From Rosa chinensis (Eukaryota > Streptophyta > Magnoliopsida > Rosales > Rosaceae): a DNA stretch of 64,000 nucleotides. The stretch lies in contig NW_020126835.1 of NCBI RefSeq assembly GCF_002994745.2, forward strand, positions 62,001-126,000. Direction: 5' to 3'. The notes beneath the pieces were generated by a model. It did no database searches, had not been told where the DNA came from, and worked only from the letters and a program-made list of their open reading frames with translations. The position numbers and the translations under genes were made by a program. Positions 11,273-22,138 of the stretch are shown here, piece after piece. Each line of letters begins with the position of its first letter. Positions within the stretch are counted from its first letter, which is position 1.

Positions 11273-11798
11273 ACACACTACTACAAAAATTGAATCAGAC
11301 GACACATTACAGTTTTCTGCCGTCTGATTGATTTTTTTTTTTTGGACGTCGTTTTTGTAAAACCTGTCGTCTGATATGAAATTATGAATCAAATTCAGAC
11401 AACGTTTCAGGACAGAACTGTTGTATGACCCTAAAAAAATTGAGCGGCAACTTTCCCACCATGTCAGTGGTGCCAAATCCCATCTCAAAGTCTAAAATTT
11501 TGCCCAACAGGTGCTAATCATACAATGAGAAACAATAAAACTGTGGTATGATTTATACGATTAACAGAAAGGAGGGAGATTTCCCACCATGATGTTTCCT
11601 CCAGCTCCCCAAAGAGGGAAGCCAAATTAATAGGAGACTAATCCCAAATTTAGATGGCTGCATTCATACCACACTCTTAGATAAATCTGTTGTGTGAGTC
11701 CTTGTCTAAATTGATAGGGTCTCATCACAAACCCGGTTGAAACCCTACACTTCAGCAAAAAAAAGAACTAAAGTAACTAGACTGACACAAATACCGAA

Positions 11799-11803
<5 letters not shown>

Positions 11804-11881
<78 letters not shown>
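11804..11881. repeat. (CT)39 microsatellite in the CACTA element
   Basis: About 78 bases of uninterrupted CT, the longest such tract in the window, lying ~1 kb upstream of the MADS exon. CT tracts are common in plant 5' UTRs, so it may have been captured with the MADS gene. Confidence 0.95.
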
Positions 11882-11883
<2 letters not shown>

Positions 11884-12784
11884 ACAGACCCGATCGAAAC
11901 AGGCCAAAGCCCTTTCTCGACTCGCTTCACTCTCAACAGACGACCCAAAACCAAAACCCTAGCTAGCTCACTCTCTCGCCAAAATGTCACTCTCCCAAAC
12001 CAATCTCATCTCTTCGAGTGCGATGGTAGACTGCGAACGGGATTTGAGGCGTTGAACTGAGATCGATTTTATTCAGCTCGACCTGATTCCCTTGGAGCGA
12101 AGCTGTTGGAGAAATCTGGTAAGACTCAGAACCTGGAGCGAAAACTCAGAACTCGGAGCTGACTAAGCCAGCCGAGCGTGTTGGTGAAGCGAATACACAT
12201 ATGCAAGACCGAATTGTTCGCGCGCCTCCATTTTTTTCCCACATTGGATGCGATTTCAGGTATTAAAACTTTCTTTCTGTTGATTCTCTCCGATTCTGTA
12301 AATGAGTTTTGATTATTACGTCCTGTTTTCCGTTGGGTTCTCTCAAGTTCTGATCTTTTTCTTGTAATTATCATGGGGTCAACTGCGCCTAGTATTTTAT
12401 CATGAGGACCCAAACTTATGGATGGGTTTCTGGGTTTGTTTCTTCATGTTCTTTGTTTGGTTGTTGGGGATTAGGAAAGGGTATTCTTCATTCTGTTGTT
12501 TGTGTGTTGTGGTGGGGTTTGATAAGTGATGGAGAAGGTAAAGCCAACCCAAGACACATGTAGTTCATCTTTAGGTCTCGTTTTGATCTCCTATTTGAAA
12601 TTCTAACTAAGATACTTTATTGTTGTTCTATTTGTAGATTTTCTCAGGTGCAGCAAGAGTTGGAGGCCCAGAAAGACCACTCCTTTTCTTGATTTTAGAG
12701 AGAGGGAGAGGGAGGCAGAGACACAACCCAGAAAGATTCTTCATTTCTTATGAATTGGGTAGTCTAAAGCTCTGGCCTTTAGGC

Positions 12785-12794
<10 letters not shown>

Positions 12795-12815
<21 letters not shown>
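12795..12815 (+). repeat. G21 homopolymer
   Basis: A run of 21 consecutive G (preceded by about ten T), ~50 bases upstream of the MADS ATG. It is G-quadruplex-prone. Its exact length could be a sequencing artefact. Confidence 0.8.
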
Positions 12816-12866
12816 TTATTAATTGGTTTTGGCTTTCTGGGTTTTTTTGGGGTTATGAAGAAAAAA

Positions 12867-14499
12867 ATGGGTAGGGGGAAGATTGAGAACACCAACAGCA
12901 GACAAGTCACATTCTCAAAAAGGCGTGCTGGATTACTCAAGAAAGCTCAGGAATTGGCTATTCTCTGCGATGCTGAGGTTGTTGTCATCGTCTTCTCTAA
13001 CACTGGCAAGCTTTTTGAGTTTTCCAGTGCTGGGTCAATTTTTCTACTTTTTTTTAATTTTGGGCTAAGTTTTCTGAATTTTTTGAGGTTCATGCATGTG
13101 TTTCTGATCATGTTTACTCTATTTATTATAATTTTCCTTTTGTCTTTGGTTGAAATTATCTGGGGCTTTGATTTAAATTTTTCAATGTCTGCATCACATC
13201 TATAATTTGTTTATATTTTATTGTTTTTATTCTATTAGATGGACTAGTGGGTGCTTCTGTTTCCCATGTTTTCTTTTGGGTTCGTGTGAATGTCAATCCT
13301 ACATTGTTGCTCAATAGTTGTTTAGTACTAATAGTTGTTGAGTTTGGGGGTTTTCCTCTGTGGGTAGTGATGATTAATGAGCAATTTGAAGCTATGTATT
13401 CTGCAAAACAATGTGTTATTTGTGACAAGTTGGATGCGAGTCCAGAATTGAAATCTGGTCACCTTGTTGTTGTTAAATCAATGGCTACCTCTTTTCTATC
13501 TTAATTGAGTCTGAAGTGGACCTTGGTAAGCTAATGTTGATGCGTATCTGTAAAAGGTTTTGTTTACTCTGGAAGGTTCAGTTTCAGTTTCCATTACTGG
13601 TAATCTGGTCACTCTAGCGTTGAAACCTATAGCAGAAAAATAATCTACTCTACTAGACTTTAAAGGAGATTTTTGTTTCGTGAGAACTCCCTTGTTTGGT
13701 TGTTCCTCGTTTGTGCCTTTGGTGAAGTTGGACATGGGTTGATTTTGAGGATTCTTACATGACTTTAAGTCTTCGCCTTATGCTGATGCAATGCCGGTCT
13801 GGCTGGTTCTTGTATTTTATATCCAGACTGTGAATTTTGTTGTTGAGCTCTCTAATGACCTATTAACCAAGTCTCAAATCTCTGCTAACCTATTCACCTT
13901 GCGTAAATAAGTCTACAATCTCTGTTTGAGTGTCTTGACTTGTGTGTAGCCACCTGTTATAGAAGATCAATTAGCACTTGAGTGAGAGTTCATATGTCCT
14001 TAGTCCTCACTGATATTACAATATTTGAATATCCCTACTCTCTTAAGCTATTAGTCTTTCTCTGAAGATGCTGTCTCCTCTTTAGGTAAAGGTGCTTTCT
14101 CCAGTCCCCAGTCTTTATGGGACATTTCATTGGCAACCATACTTTCTTTTCTCCAAGGATTAGTGAAACAAAGTAATGTCTTTAGTTAATTAGTTGGTTC
14201 CATTGGTATCTTTCTACCATATATTTTCGGTTAGAGCATCTCTTGTATGATTGCATTAAGCTTGAGACGAAGCATTAATTCGGTTGCCGATCTAATACTG
14301 ATTTCATATATAATAACTTAGAAATGATGCTGCAATGCAAGTGCTATAGCCACATGAAATTAATTGTACCCTGTTTTATACAAATTATAGCTGCTGATGT
14401 TTATCTGTGCCAATTTTTTACAGTATGAAGTGAACTATTGCAAGATACAGCAAGTGTTATGAGTCTTCAGAGACCGCTCTAGTAGAATCAAAGGCAGAG
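12867..14499 (+). pseudogene. Captured MADS-box gene fragment (AGL15/AGL18-like), two exons
   Basis: Exon 1 (12867-13033) encodes the MADS DNA-binding domain, including [20 protein letters not shown] and [20 protein letters not shown]. It ends in phase 2 before a GT donor. Exon 2 (14424-14499) follows CAG and encodes ARYSKCYESSETALVESKAE (I region), ending before GTATTC. Two lesions are visible: [11 protein letters not shown] lacks the usual five residues of the form IEIKRIEN, and a TGA stop is the third codon of exon 2. No K-box exons follow. MADS proteins bind CArG boxes; this copy cannot make a normal one. The closest class is AGL15/AGL18 by motif memory only. Confidence 0.85.
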
Positions 14500-15322
14500 G
14501 TATTCTTCCATATAATGTAACTTGATAATTTATCTTCTACCTCACAAACTTTAAACATAATTTTGTTAATCAGTTGCCATATGTTTGCTGTTCTTGTTGT
14601 TAATTGTTCTTCTCCTGGTTGCATATTGGTGTTAATTGTATGGGAATTGAGAATCCAGTATAGATGTTAAGGCAAAAGGTCATATGTTCCAATTGTTCTG
14701 TTTTCCCAGGGGTTTGATTCCGTTGTAATTGAGGTAAATGAAGTACCTATGTGTTTCCAGAAATTATTTGGACCTTCCTGGATAGAGTTGGGACTGCAAA
14801 TAATTAACATAAGTTCTGGAGTCTTAGTCTTAACAAAAACATTTTACTTTTAGCCATCAAAGGTAACTACTTAATATACTATATATGGAAGGTTTTAAGA
14901 ATTGTTCTGCTGCTAGAAATGACTTTATTTAGGCTTTATAAGAAGTAGCTACACTCATTGCATCAGATTTAATACACGAACACTGAAAAAAAATAGCTTG
15001 TACTTTTTTTTTTTTTTTGAATTGGCTAGTGAAAATTTTAGTAACCTAGAAGGCTGAACTGTTGAAGTCAATACCCTATTTTCCAGTGGTTGGACAATGT
15101 AGTTATGTACCATATTCAAAAAAGACTATTAACATGCATACCATTTAATTTATAACATTTTGTTTTGCATGATTGTTGTAGACCGGACTTGAGTCTGCGC
15201 AGTCTATAGGTATTTTAATGTATCCTTGAGGCTTTTATCTGTTTGCATACTCTATGCTCTATATATGTGCTATGTGCTTCTTCTCTAACATTTCTTTCAT
15301 TGTTATTTTCAAACTATTACAG

Positions 15323-15409
15323 TGGGCTAGGAGAGCCAACCATGTTTATGGTCAAGTGGAAATTGATGAAGTGCGTAATGAGCTCGCAAGTTATGTGTTG
15401 AAGAAATAG
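15323..15409 (+). other. Exon-like segment of unknown origin in the CACTA element
   Basis: After a good acceptor (ctattacag), 28 codons are open and end in TAG: WARRANHVYGQVEIDEVRNE continuing to LASYVLKK. It does not look like a MADS K domain. A shorter exon-like piece (TGLESAQSI) lies at ~15181-15208 between AG and GT. Either could be a terminal exon captured from another gene, or chance. Confidence 0.3.
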
Positions 15410-16019
15410 GCTAGAAATGTGTTTTTGTGCTCCAAAGTGAATTTAAAGTACATTTATTCACTTATTTTGCTAGTGGAGTAGTATAGATGTGCTCCATATT
15501 TTGGTGTTGGAGTAGTATAGTGCTCCTTTTTGGCAATATTGTCTAATACGTTTCAGTACAATTATGTGGATTATAACAATATTAGATATATATTGGTAAT
15601 TACTGTTCATTTGGTGATTTTTGATTTCATTTTCTGCTGTACGTACACAATGTTCACAACAGCCATGCATACAATAAAAACTGTTGTGTGAGAGTAATAT
15701 AGATCATGGATGCAATCAATGTTTTAGTTGTGTGAATAACAGTCACACAACAGTTTTAACAAAAAAAATGACTTCTGAATCACCATCACACAACGGGTTC
15801 TTCAGTTGCCCGTTGTCTGAGTGACGTTCACACGACAGTTAATGATGTCGACAAGCTATCGACAGTCTGTCGACATGCTGTCGACATGGATGCCGAGTTC
15901 TTCAGATGACAGTTCTCTAAATCATGTTTCATCAGACGGCAGCGAGATATACGACAGTCAGCTCCGCATCAGACGACAGTTTTTAGCCGTCGTCTGATTC
16001 AATTTTTGTAGTAGTGACA

Positions 16020-18800
16020 TATGCAGACTGGTGGATTAATATTCCACAAACTCGGTGTTCTAGTTCAAGACCTAGATAGAATCGAGATTTTCCAAGATCC
16101 TTCATCTCAAATTCGGATTTCAAGTAGCTCGCGGTTTCTCTTATTTCATCAAAAGTACCAGTTATGACATATACTACTACAATTTGCAAATTCGGAACTT
16201 GTTTTCTTTATGAATACGCAGGGGCATAATTCATAGTTCTTATATCCCTTCCCAATCAAGTAGTCACTTAGACGGGTATACCACATCCGTCTGAATTGTT
16301 TCAATCCGTAAAGTGAGCGTTTCAACTTAATTGCAAACGCACTCTGTGGTTTAGAGTCACTTGACTTGGGTAATGTAAGGCCATTAGGCACTTTTCATAT
16401 ATATCTCTGAATCTAGATCCCCATAGAGATATGCAGTAACCACATCCATGAGCTGCATTTCCAGTCCTTCGGAAATTACTAAGCTAACTAAGTAGCGGAA
16501 CGTTATAACGTCCATTACGGGAGAGTATGTCTCCTCGTAGTCAGTTCCAGGGCGTTGTGAGGAACCTTGCGCCACAAGGCGAGCCTTGTACCTCAGGACT
16601 TCATTCTTCTCATTACGCTTTCTGACAAAGACTCATTTATGTCCTACAGGCTTTACACTTGGTGGGGTTAGCACTACCTGACCAAATACCTGTCTCTTTG
16701 TCAGAGAATCTAATTCTACCTGGACTGATTCTTTCCATTTAGGCCAATATGCTCTTTGTTGACATTTTTCAATAGAGCGTGGTTCGATATCATCGTGCTC
16801 TATGATTCCTTGAGCAACAGTATCTATCATCAATGTGTATGGAAGATCTTTCTATCAACTCATACATACTCTCGTAATCCTTTGAGATTCTTTGTTCTCT
16901 GGAATCATTTCAAACATCGGAGCGTCCTCCAGTATTGATTCATGGATATAACTATAATCAGAGACAATCTCATGAGAGGGATTCTATACATTGATGATTG
17001 GTTTGTGCCTTACTCACCCTCTTCTTCCTTGGGTGAGTGTCAATCGAACCAAGTGACCTCCCCCTCTTCCTTGGGGAGCCACGGCCTCAACCACACCTCC
17101 ACTAAGTGCCGTTGCAGTGCCTCTATCTGCGGCACCGTGCCCCTTGTTGGGGACTTCTAACCTTGCAGGCACATTTGCAGCTGGTATATGTGATCTCGTC
17201 ACTTTTACGATATCAGTAAACGCATCAGGCATCGAATCTGCTACGTTCTGAAGATCGATTATTCTTTTCACTTCACTTTCACTTTGTGAAGTGCGGGGAT
17301 CAAGATGAGACAGAGTGGGGACAAACCACAACAATTCCTGTCGTTTCCTTGGAAAATCCTTTTTCCTATCTCCCCCTAACGACGGGAAGACTGTCTCATC
17401 AAAGTAACAATCCGCAAATCTAGCGGTAGAGAGATCGCCTGTCAAGGGTTCCAAATAGAGAATAATTGTTGGGGATTCGTATCCAACATAAATACTTAAT
17501 CGTCTCTGAGGACCCATTTTGGTGCGCTATGGGGGCGCAATAGGCACATATACTGCTCAACCAAATATGCGTAAGTGTGAAGTGTCAGGCTCATATCCAG
17601 TTACCAACTGGTACGCAGAAAATGGTTGGCTATCTGTGGGTCTTAAACAAATAAGTAAAGCTGCGTGCAATATTGCATAACCCCATGCAGATATAGGCAG
17701 GTTGGTGCGCATAACCGATGCCCTAGCCACCATCTGTGGCCTTTTGGTGGTGGCTTCTGCGAGACCATTTTGTGTATTCACATGGGGTACAGGATGCTCT
17801 ACATCGATCCAAATAGATATGCAATAATCATCAAATGCTTTTGATGTAAACTCTCTAGCATTATCAAGCCTTTATAGACTTTATAGGGTGATCAGGGTGG
17901 TGAGCCCTTAAACGTATAATCTGTGCTAGGAGTATTGCAGCATTTCTGGTGGACAATAAAACGACATGTGACCAGATTGTCGAAGTATCCACCAGAACCA
18001 TAAAGTACTTGAATGGTCCGCATTCTGGATGGATAGGTCCACAGACATTTCTTTGTATCCTTTGTAAGAATGGAATGTTTTGTTTTGTATCTTTAGCATA
18101 GGAAGGTCTCGATCATGTTTTTGCTAAAAAGCAGGCTTTGCAAAACGAGTGATGTGCCTTTGAAATAGTTAATGAGGCATAATGGGAGGGAGGTAGTGCT
18201 TCTGGTACTTCATAAAGCAATGACTGCATTTGAGCAATACTAGAACTGACACCTTGCAGTGTGGCGGATTTTTCTCCCATTTTTCACTCGAAAGAAGGGA
18301 TGTCCGTGTGAGTGCTTTTTAAAAATACGGATCATCATGTCATGACCTCGGTGCCATAGGCAGTCATGCAAAAGCCTGTATGAGTCAGGGTCCCACATTT
18401 CATTGTTGGTGACAATATAGGATTCAATGATCCAAATCGTAGTGGGGTACAGTCCACTAGATTGACTCATAAATTTCTCTAAAATGCGTTTCCTTCCACA
18501 TTCATTAGAGTTAATATCAAGGTATTCAGTTCCATTCTCACAGTGTGTTTTTACATGATAACCGTTGGCACAAATTGCTTTGAAACATTAACAAGGTTCG
18601 ATTAGCTCTTGGTGCATATAGAGCGTCTGTGACTTGAAATGTTGCGCCATTAGGCAGCAAAAATTTGGCAGTTCCTTGCCATTTTATTAGTTGTGATAAT
18701 CCAATCATCGTAGTCACAGAGGAATTTATAGGCTATTAGTTCAATGAATAATTTCCAATTTCTTAATATTGTGTGGGTAGTCCCACTATCATCTAAGCAC
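16020..18800 (-). pseudogene. Copia-2 pol, 5' part (integrase and RT)
   Basis: Minus-strand blocks in order: GAG_pre-integrase (RLLHDCLWHRGHDMMIRIFK, near 18390-18310), integrase with WGYAILHAALLICLRP (17781-17557), the linker with FDETVFPSLGG (17517-17014), and RT with GTDYEETYSPVMDVITF, QLMDVVTAYLYGDLDSEIY and SEFEMKDLGKSRFYLGLELE (16833-16020). Blocks lie in different frames with intervening stops. The reading continues across the CACTA insertion at 11275. It is non-functional as it stands. Confidence 0.85.
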
Positions 18801-19193
18801 TCAAGTTCTCCTCCATTCATTCCTACAAATAAATGGGAGGTATTTAGAAAATATAACTCATATTCTTTAGAGTATTTCTATTTGCGTAGAATGGTATTCT
18901 TTTCATTCTAATAATTTTTCTTTTTTCTGGATGTATTGCTTTACATCTTGATAGTGCTATTTCGAACCATGTAAATATGTGTATAGAAATAAATTTGAAT
19001 AGTTTCAGTGCTTCAGAATAAAATTCAAAATTTATTAATAAGCCAACGATAAGCAAATCAAAGGTCTTTGTTCAGAAATCTAATTCATCAATCCATGATT
19101 GAAAATAAATTTTAAGACCAAACAATAGTCTAATTAAAAATGAGGCATTATGCCTTCACAACTGTCTTTGGAAAATAAAATGAATAAAGCAGA

Positions 19194-20168
19194 TCAGTCA
19201 AGATTGAGAGCATCCATTGACTTAGCAAGTTCCTCTTTGCCATTAGAGTCTGCAACTGTAAGGTTGACGTCTAGGTCATGACCTCCTTCTTCCATATAGT
19301 GAGCCACTTGTTCTTTAGACTCTCTATACCTCTTGTAATTCGCTGCTACTCTGTTTTTTGCTTGGCAGTTCTTGTACCAATGCCCAATGAATCCACACCT
19401 ATAGCATGGTTCATTGTCAACTCTTTCCGTTTGCATCTTGTTGCCATGATCCCCATGTCCCTTTCCACGTGGTGCATGGTTGCCACGTGGGTAGGGATCA
19501 ACACGTCTAAACCCCCTTGCATTGGAGTTATTTCCACCTTTCATTTTTCCATAATTAGCCTCGGGAATTTTCTTTGTCCCAGTGGGCCTGGCATTGTTAT
19601 TCAAGAGAATCTTATTTTGTCTCTCAGCCACTTGCAGTAGGCTTATCAACTTATTGAATGTTGTGATTCTTTTGTTGTCATAATCCAACTGATACTGGTT
19701 CGCTAGTATAAAAGCTGAATTAGGAAAGGTGGTAAGAGTCTTGTAGATCATATCATCTTCTGTGATTTCCCTTCCACAGAAATTGAGACGTGCCTTTAAG
19801 CGCAACATGTCCTTGTTGAAGTCATTGACCTTTTTATAGTCAAGCAAGCGGATTCCATTCCACTGAACAGCCAGTCCTGGGAGCAAAGTATCGTGAATGT
19901 TCCCAAAACGTCCTTTAAGGGCATCCCACAGTGCTTTGGGTGTCTTCAACTGAAGGTACTCCCAGCGTAGGCTAGGATCAATATGTCGCCTCAAAAAAAT
20001 TAAGGCATCTGCTTTCACCTTATTAGATAGTTCATCATCTTTGGGATCAGTAATGGTGGCAGTGTAGTCTTTTGCCACAAAGGCAGTTTCCATATCGGAA
20101 ACCCAACGATGGTACTCAAGTCCTTCTGAGTCCAAGATGTCAAACTCAGGTTGAGTTGGATCAGCCAT
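19194..20168 (-). CDS. Copia-2 Gag, intact
   Basis: A 324-residue Gag starting MADPTQPEFDILDSEGLEYH. The UBN2-type Gag core spans about residues 15-180 (WEYLQLKTPKALWDALKGRF, LLDYKKVNDFNKDM). An Arg/Gly-rich basic stretch follows, then a canonical zinc knuckle CYRCGFIGHWYKNC (CX2CX4HX4C) near residue 255. Gag forms particles and binds genomic RNA. It remains fully open although pol is degraded. A separate upstream gag ORF lets Gag be made without Pol. The first ATG after the leader at 20168 is taken as the start. Confidence 0.9.
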   Translation of the reverse strand: MADPTQPEFDILDSEGLEYHRWVSDMETAFVAKDYTATITDPKDDELSNKVKADALIFLRRHIDPSLRWEYLQLKTPKALWDALKGRFGNIHDTLLPGLAVQWNGIRLLDYKKVNDFNKDMLRLKARLNFCGREITEDDMIYKTLTTFPNSAFILANQYQLDYDNKRITTFNKLISLLQVAERQNKILLNNNARPTGTKKIPEANYGKMKGGNNSNARGFRRVDPYPRGNHAPRGKGHGDHGNKMQTERVDNEPCYRCGFIGHWYKNCQAKNRVAANYKRYRESKEQVAHYMEEGGHDLDVNLTVADSNGKEELAKSMDALNLD

Positions 20169-20429
20169 CTACATAAAACAAGAGAGAAGATATAAATTAC
20201 GCAGTCATAAAGACATCCACGTAAATTATTTTCCAAATATATGAATTAGATTTCAAGACCAAGATTCGTAATGGTCACATTTTTTTTTTTTGATGCTATG
20301 TGAAAATACTTTATCACAGTAAGTGTGTGTATAATGCGCATGAATTTTCATTATCATGGCCAAACGGTATTGATATGTTGCATTAAAAATAATCATAGCA
20401 CATTTAAATATAGCATATAAAAATAAACT

Positions 20430-20800
20430 ACATGACATGCTCAAATTGCACAAATATACAACAAATTATATATTACACATAATAATAGCAATAATATAGC
20501 ATGCGTAAAATAAAATGTAAACAATTAGTAAAATACAAAGCATGTGTAGACATAATTTATATAAGCGTAAATAAAATAAAAACATGCTCAAAATTTCATA
20601 AATAATATATAACAATATATATAGATATATATGGCATGCTCAAAAATCAAATATATAATCATGGCTTAAAGATAATTATATAAAGCATAAATGACAAAGC
20701 ATGCGTAAAATAATTAATATAATCTAACTAAGCTTGCTCGAAAAATTTATAATAAAAGCATAAACAATAAAATATATAGCATGCTCAAGAAAATAAATAA
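20430..20800 (-). repeat. Iterated GCATGC-type motif in copia-2 leader
   Basis: In this AT-rich untranslated leader, plus-strand CATGCGTAAAATAA occurs at ~20500 and ~20700, and CATGCTCAA-type words at ~20436, 20583, 20634 and 20780, with looser forms between. It is comparable to the motif repetition in the copia-1 leader, although the motif differs. Confidence 0.5.
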
Positions 20801-20924
20801 TGAGAATTTACCATAGTATGAAAATAAATTAAAAAGAACATACTTGGTTTCGAAAAAGAAAACAATCCTAGCGCACGCGCGTGTTGATGTAGGCGTGCGT
20901 AGCGATGTTTTTGGGCTTATGAAA

Positions 20925-21923
20925 CTAGGCCGCTTCCTCTCCCTTTTCAGCAGTGGGCTTTGTTTTTTTTTTTCTTTTTATTAGCCTGTTTTTTTTTTTC
21001 TTTTTTCTTTCTTTTCTGGGCGCAGGGCCTGTTTCTTTTTTTTCTTTGCTTTTGCTTTTTCTTTTTTTTTTTTTTGGGTTGCAGAGGCCTGCTCTTTTTT
21101 CTTGGGCCGGGTCTTTACTTCGGCCAAGGTCACTTTTGCTCTCTTTTTTTTTTTTTTTTTTTTTAAATTTGGGCCGGGTCACCCTGTTTTTTTTTTTTTT
21201 TTTCTTTGGGCCGGGTCTGATCTTTGAGCCCGGTCACCACTTTTTTTTTCTGTTTCTCTTCTTTTTTTTTTCTCTCTTCCTCCTCCTTCGTGTCTTCGTC
21301 TTTCTGGTTCTCTCTGTTTGTTTTGCTGTTTGCAGGAAGAAGAAACTTCTTGCAGAAGCCGGTCTGGACGAGGGCGCGGGGGCGCTGGGGCTAGGCTAGG
21401 CAGGGGCGCCGGGGCGGAGCAAGAGACGAGCGGATCCCGGCTGGCCAATCCGAGCGTTGGCGGAGGCGCTGCTGCAGATGGGCTGGCGGATTCTGTGCTG
21501 GGATCGGCGCTGTGGGCTGGCCGCATGGGTAGGAGGACGGAGTAGGCTGGAGCAGGGCTGCAGGTTGAGATCGGTGCTGCTGGCCGGTATGGATCAGTGC
21601 AGTGATGGGATTTGATTGAGGCCGGCTGGAATGGCTGGTCAGTCGGTGTTGCAGTCTCAGGGGGCGGTCCCCGATCTGGTCGAAGGCGTGGGTGTGGGCT
21701 GCAGGTGGTGCTGTAGGCCGGAGACTGCAGCGAGCGGCCTGGAGGGCTGGGATCGAGGGGGGAAAGCCGTTGGATTGAGATGGAGGCCGGTGACGTGGGC
21801 TGGCGGTCACCGATCTGCACGGTTTTTTTTTTTTTTTTTTTTTCAATTGGTGCGGCAGAAAGAAAAAAAACTAAGGTTTGGTTTTTTTTCTCTTGGCTAT
21901 TTGCTCTGAGCGTGTTGATAACG
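20925..21923 (-). other. Copia-2 leader with poly(T) tracts and a GC-rich block
   Basis: About ten T-rich tracts (20960-21275 and 21823-21843 on the plus strand) flank a GC-rich block (21350-21820). A long minus-strand frame crosses it (Pro/Ser/Ala-rich, with poly-Lys ends), but it starts inside the LTR and resembles no protein. The primer site at the LTR junction reads CGTTATCAACACG on the minus strand. This looks like untranslated leader, possibly with captured GC-rich sequence. Confidence 0.55.
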
Positions 21924-22138
21924 TGTAAAAGTAAAATGGGAATTGGAATTGGTCTACTCATTTCATTTCATAACCCCTTTATATAGGGAGAGAATTACAA
22001 TGGAAAGAACAATTACAATGATGACATTAACTACTGATTGGTTCATAATTCATGCTGATTGATGTTAATCGGTAATTGCTTGATTCCCTCTCCATCAATC
22101 ACTTTGACGAAGGCACACAATATGTTTTTCCTTTAACA
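21924..22138 (-). repeat. 5' LTR of copia-2
   Basis: 215 bp, starting TGTTAAAGG and ending TTTTACA on the minus strand. A TATA-like box lies near 21978-21985. About two differences from the 3' LTR. Confidence 0.95.

Larger units (their letters stand above)
11276..16016. mobile_element. CACTA (En/Spm) transposon carrying a MADS-box gene fragment
   Basis: Termini are CACTACTACAAAAATTGAAT and its complement (~28-bp inverted repeat), flanked by the 3-bp duplication ACA (11273-11275 and 16017-16019). These are CACTA hallmarks. TCAGACGAC/GTCGTCTGA motifs recur in the subterminal regions (for example 11297, 11377, 15969, 15986), as expected for transposase-binding sites. No transposase ORF is seen. 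The 4741-bp interior holds a CT microsatellite, a 5'-UTR-like region, two MADS-box exons with intact introns, and an unrecognised exon-like piece. It interrupts copia-2 RT, so it is younger than that insertion. Confidence 0.93.
9945..22138 (-). mobile_element. Ty1/copia LTR retrotransposon, reverse strand (copia-2)
   Basis: Flanked by TTAAT on both sides (9940-9944 and 22139-22143). The 215-bp LTRs differ at about two positions. Read on the minus strand: 5' LTR (21924-22138), a 1.75-kb leader, intact gag, integrase, RT, RNase H, polypurine tract, 3' LTR. The 12.2-kb length includes a 4.7-kb CACTA insertion in the RT region. Gag is open but pol carries several stops and frame changes. Near-identical LTRs show recent transposition. 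Confidence 0.95.

Noticed and set aside
20925..21961. Lysine-rich, phenylalanine-rich and Pro/Ser-rich open frames in the copia-2 leader
   Set aside because: They are translations of poly(T)/poly(A) tracts and a GC-rich block. The longest starts inside the LTR, and several overlapping frames are equally open.
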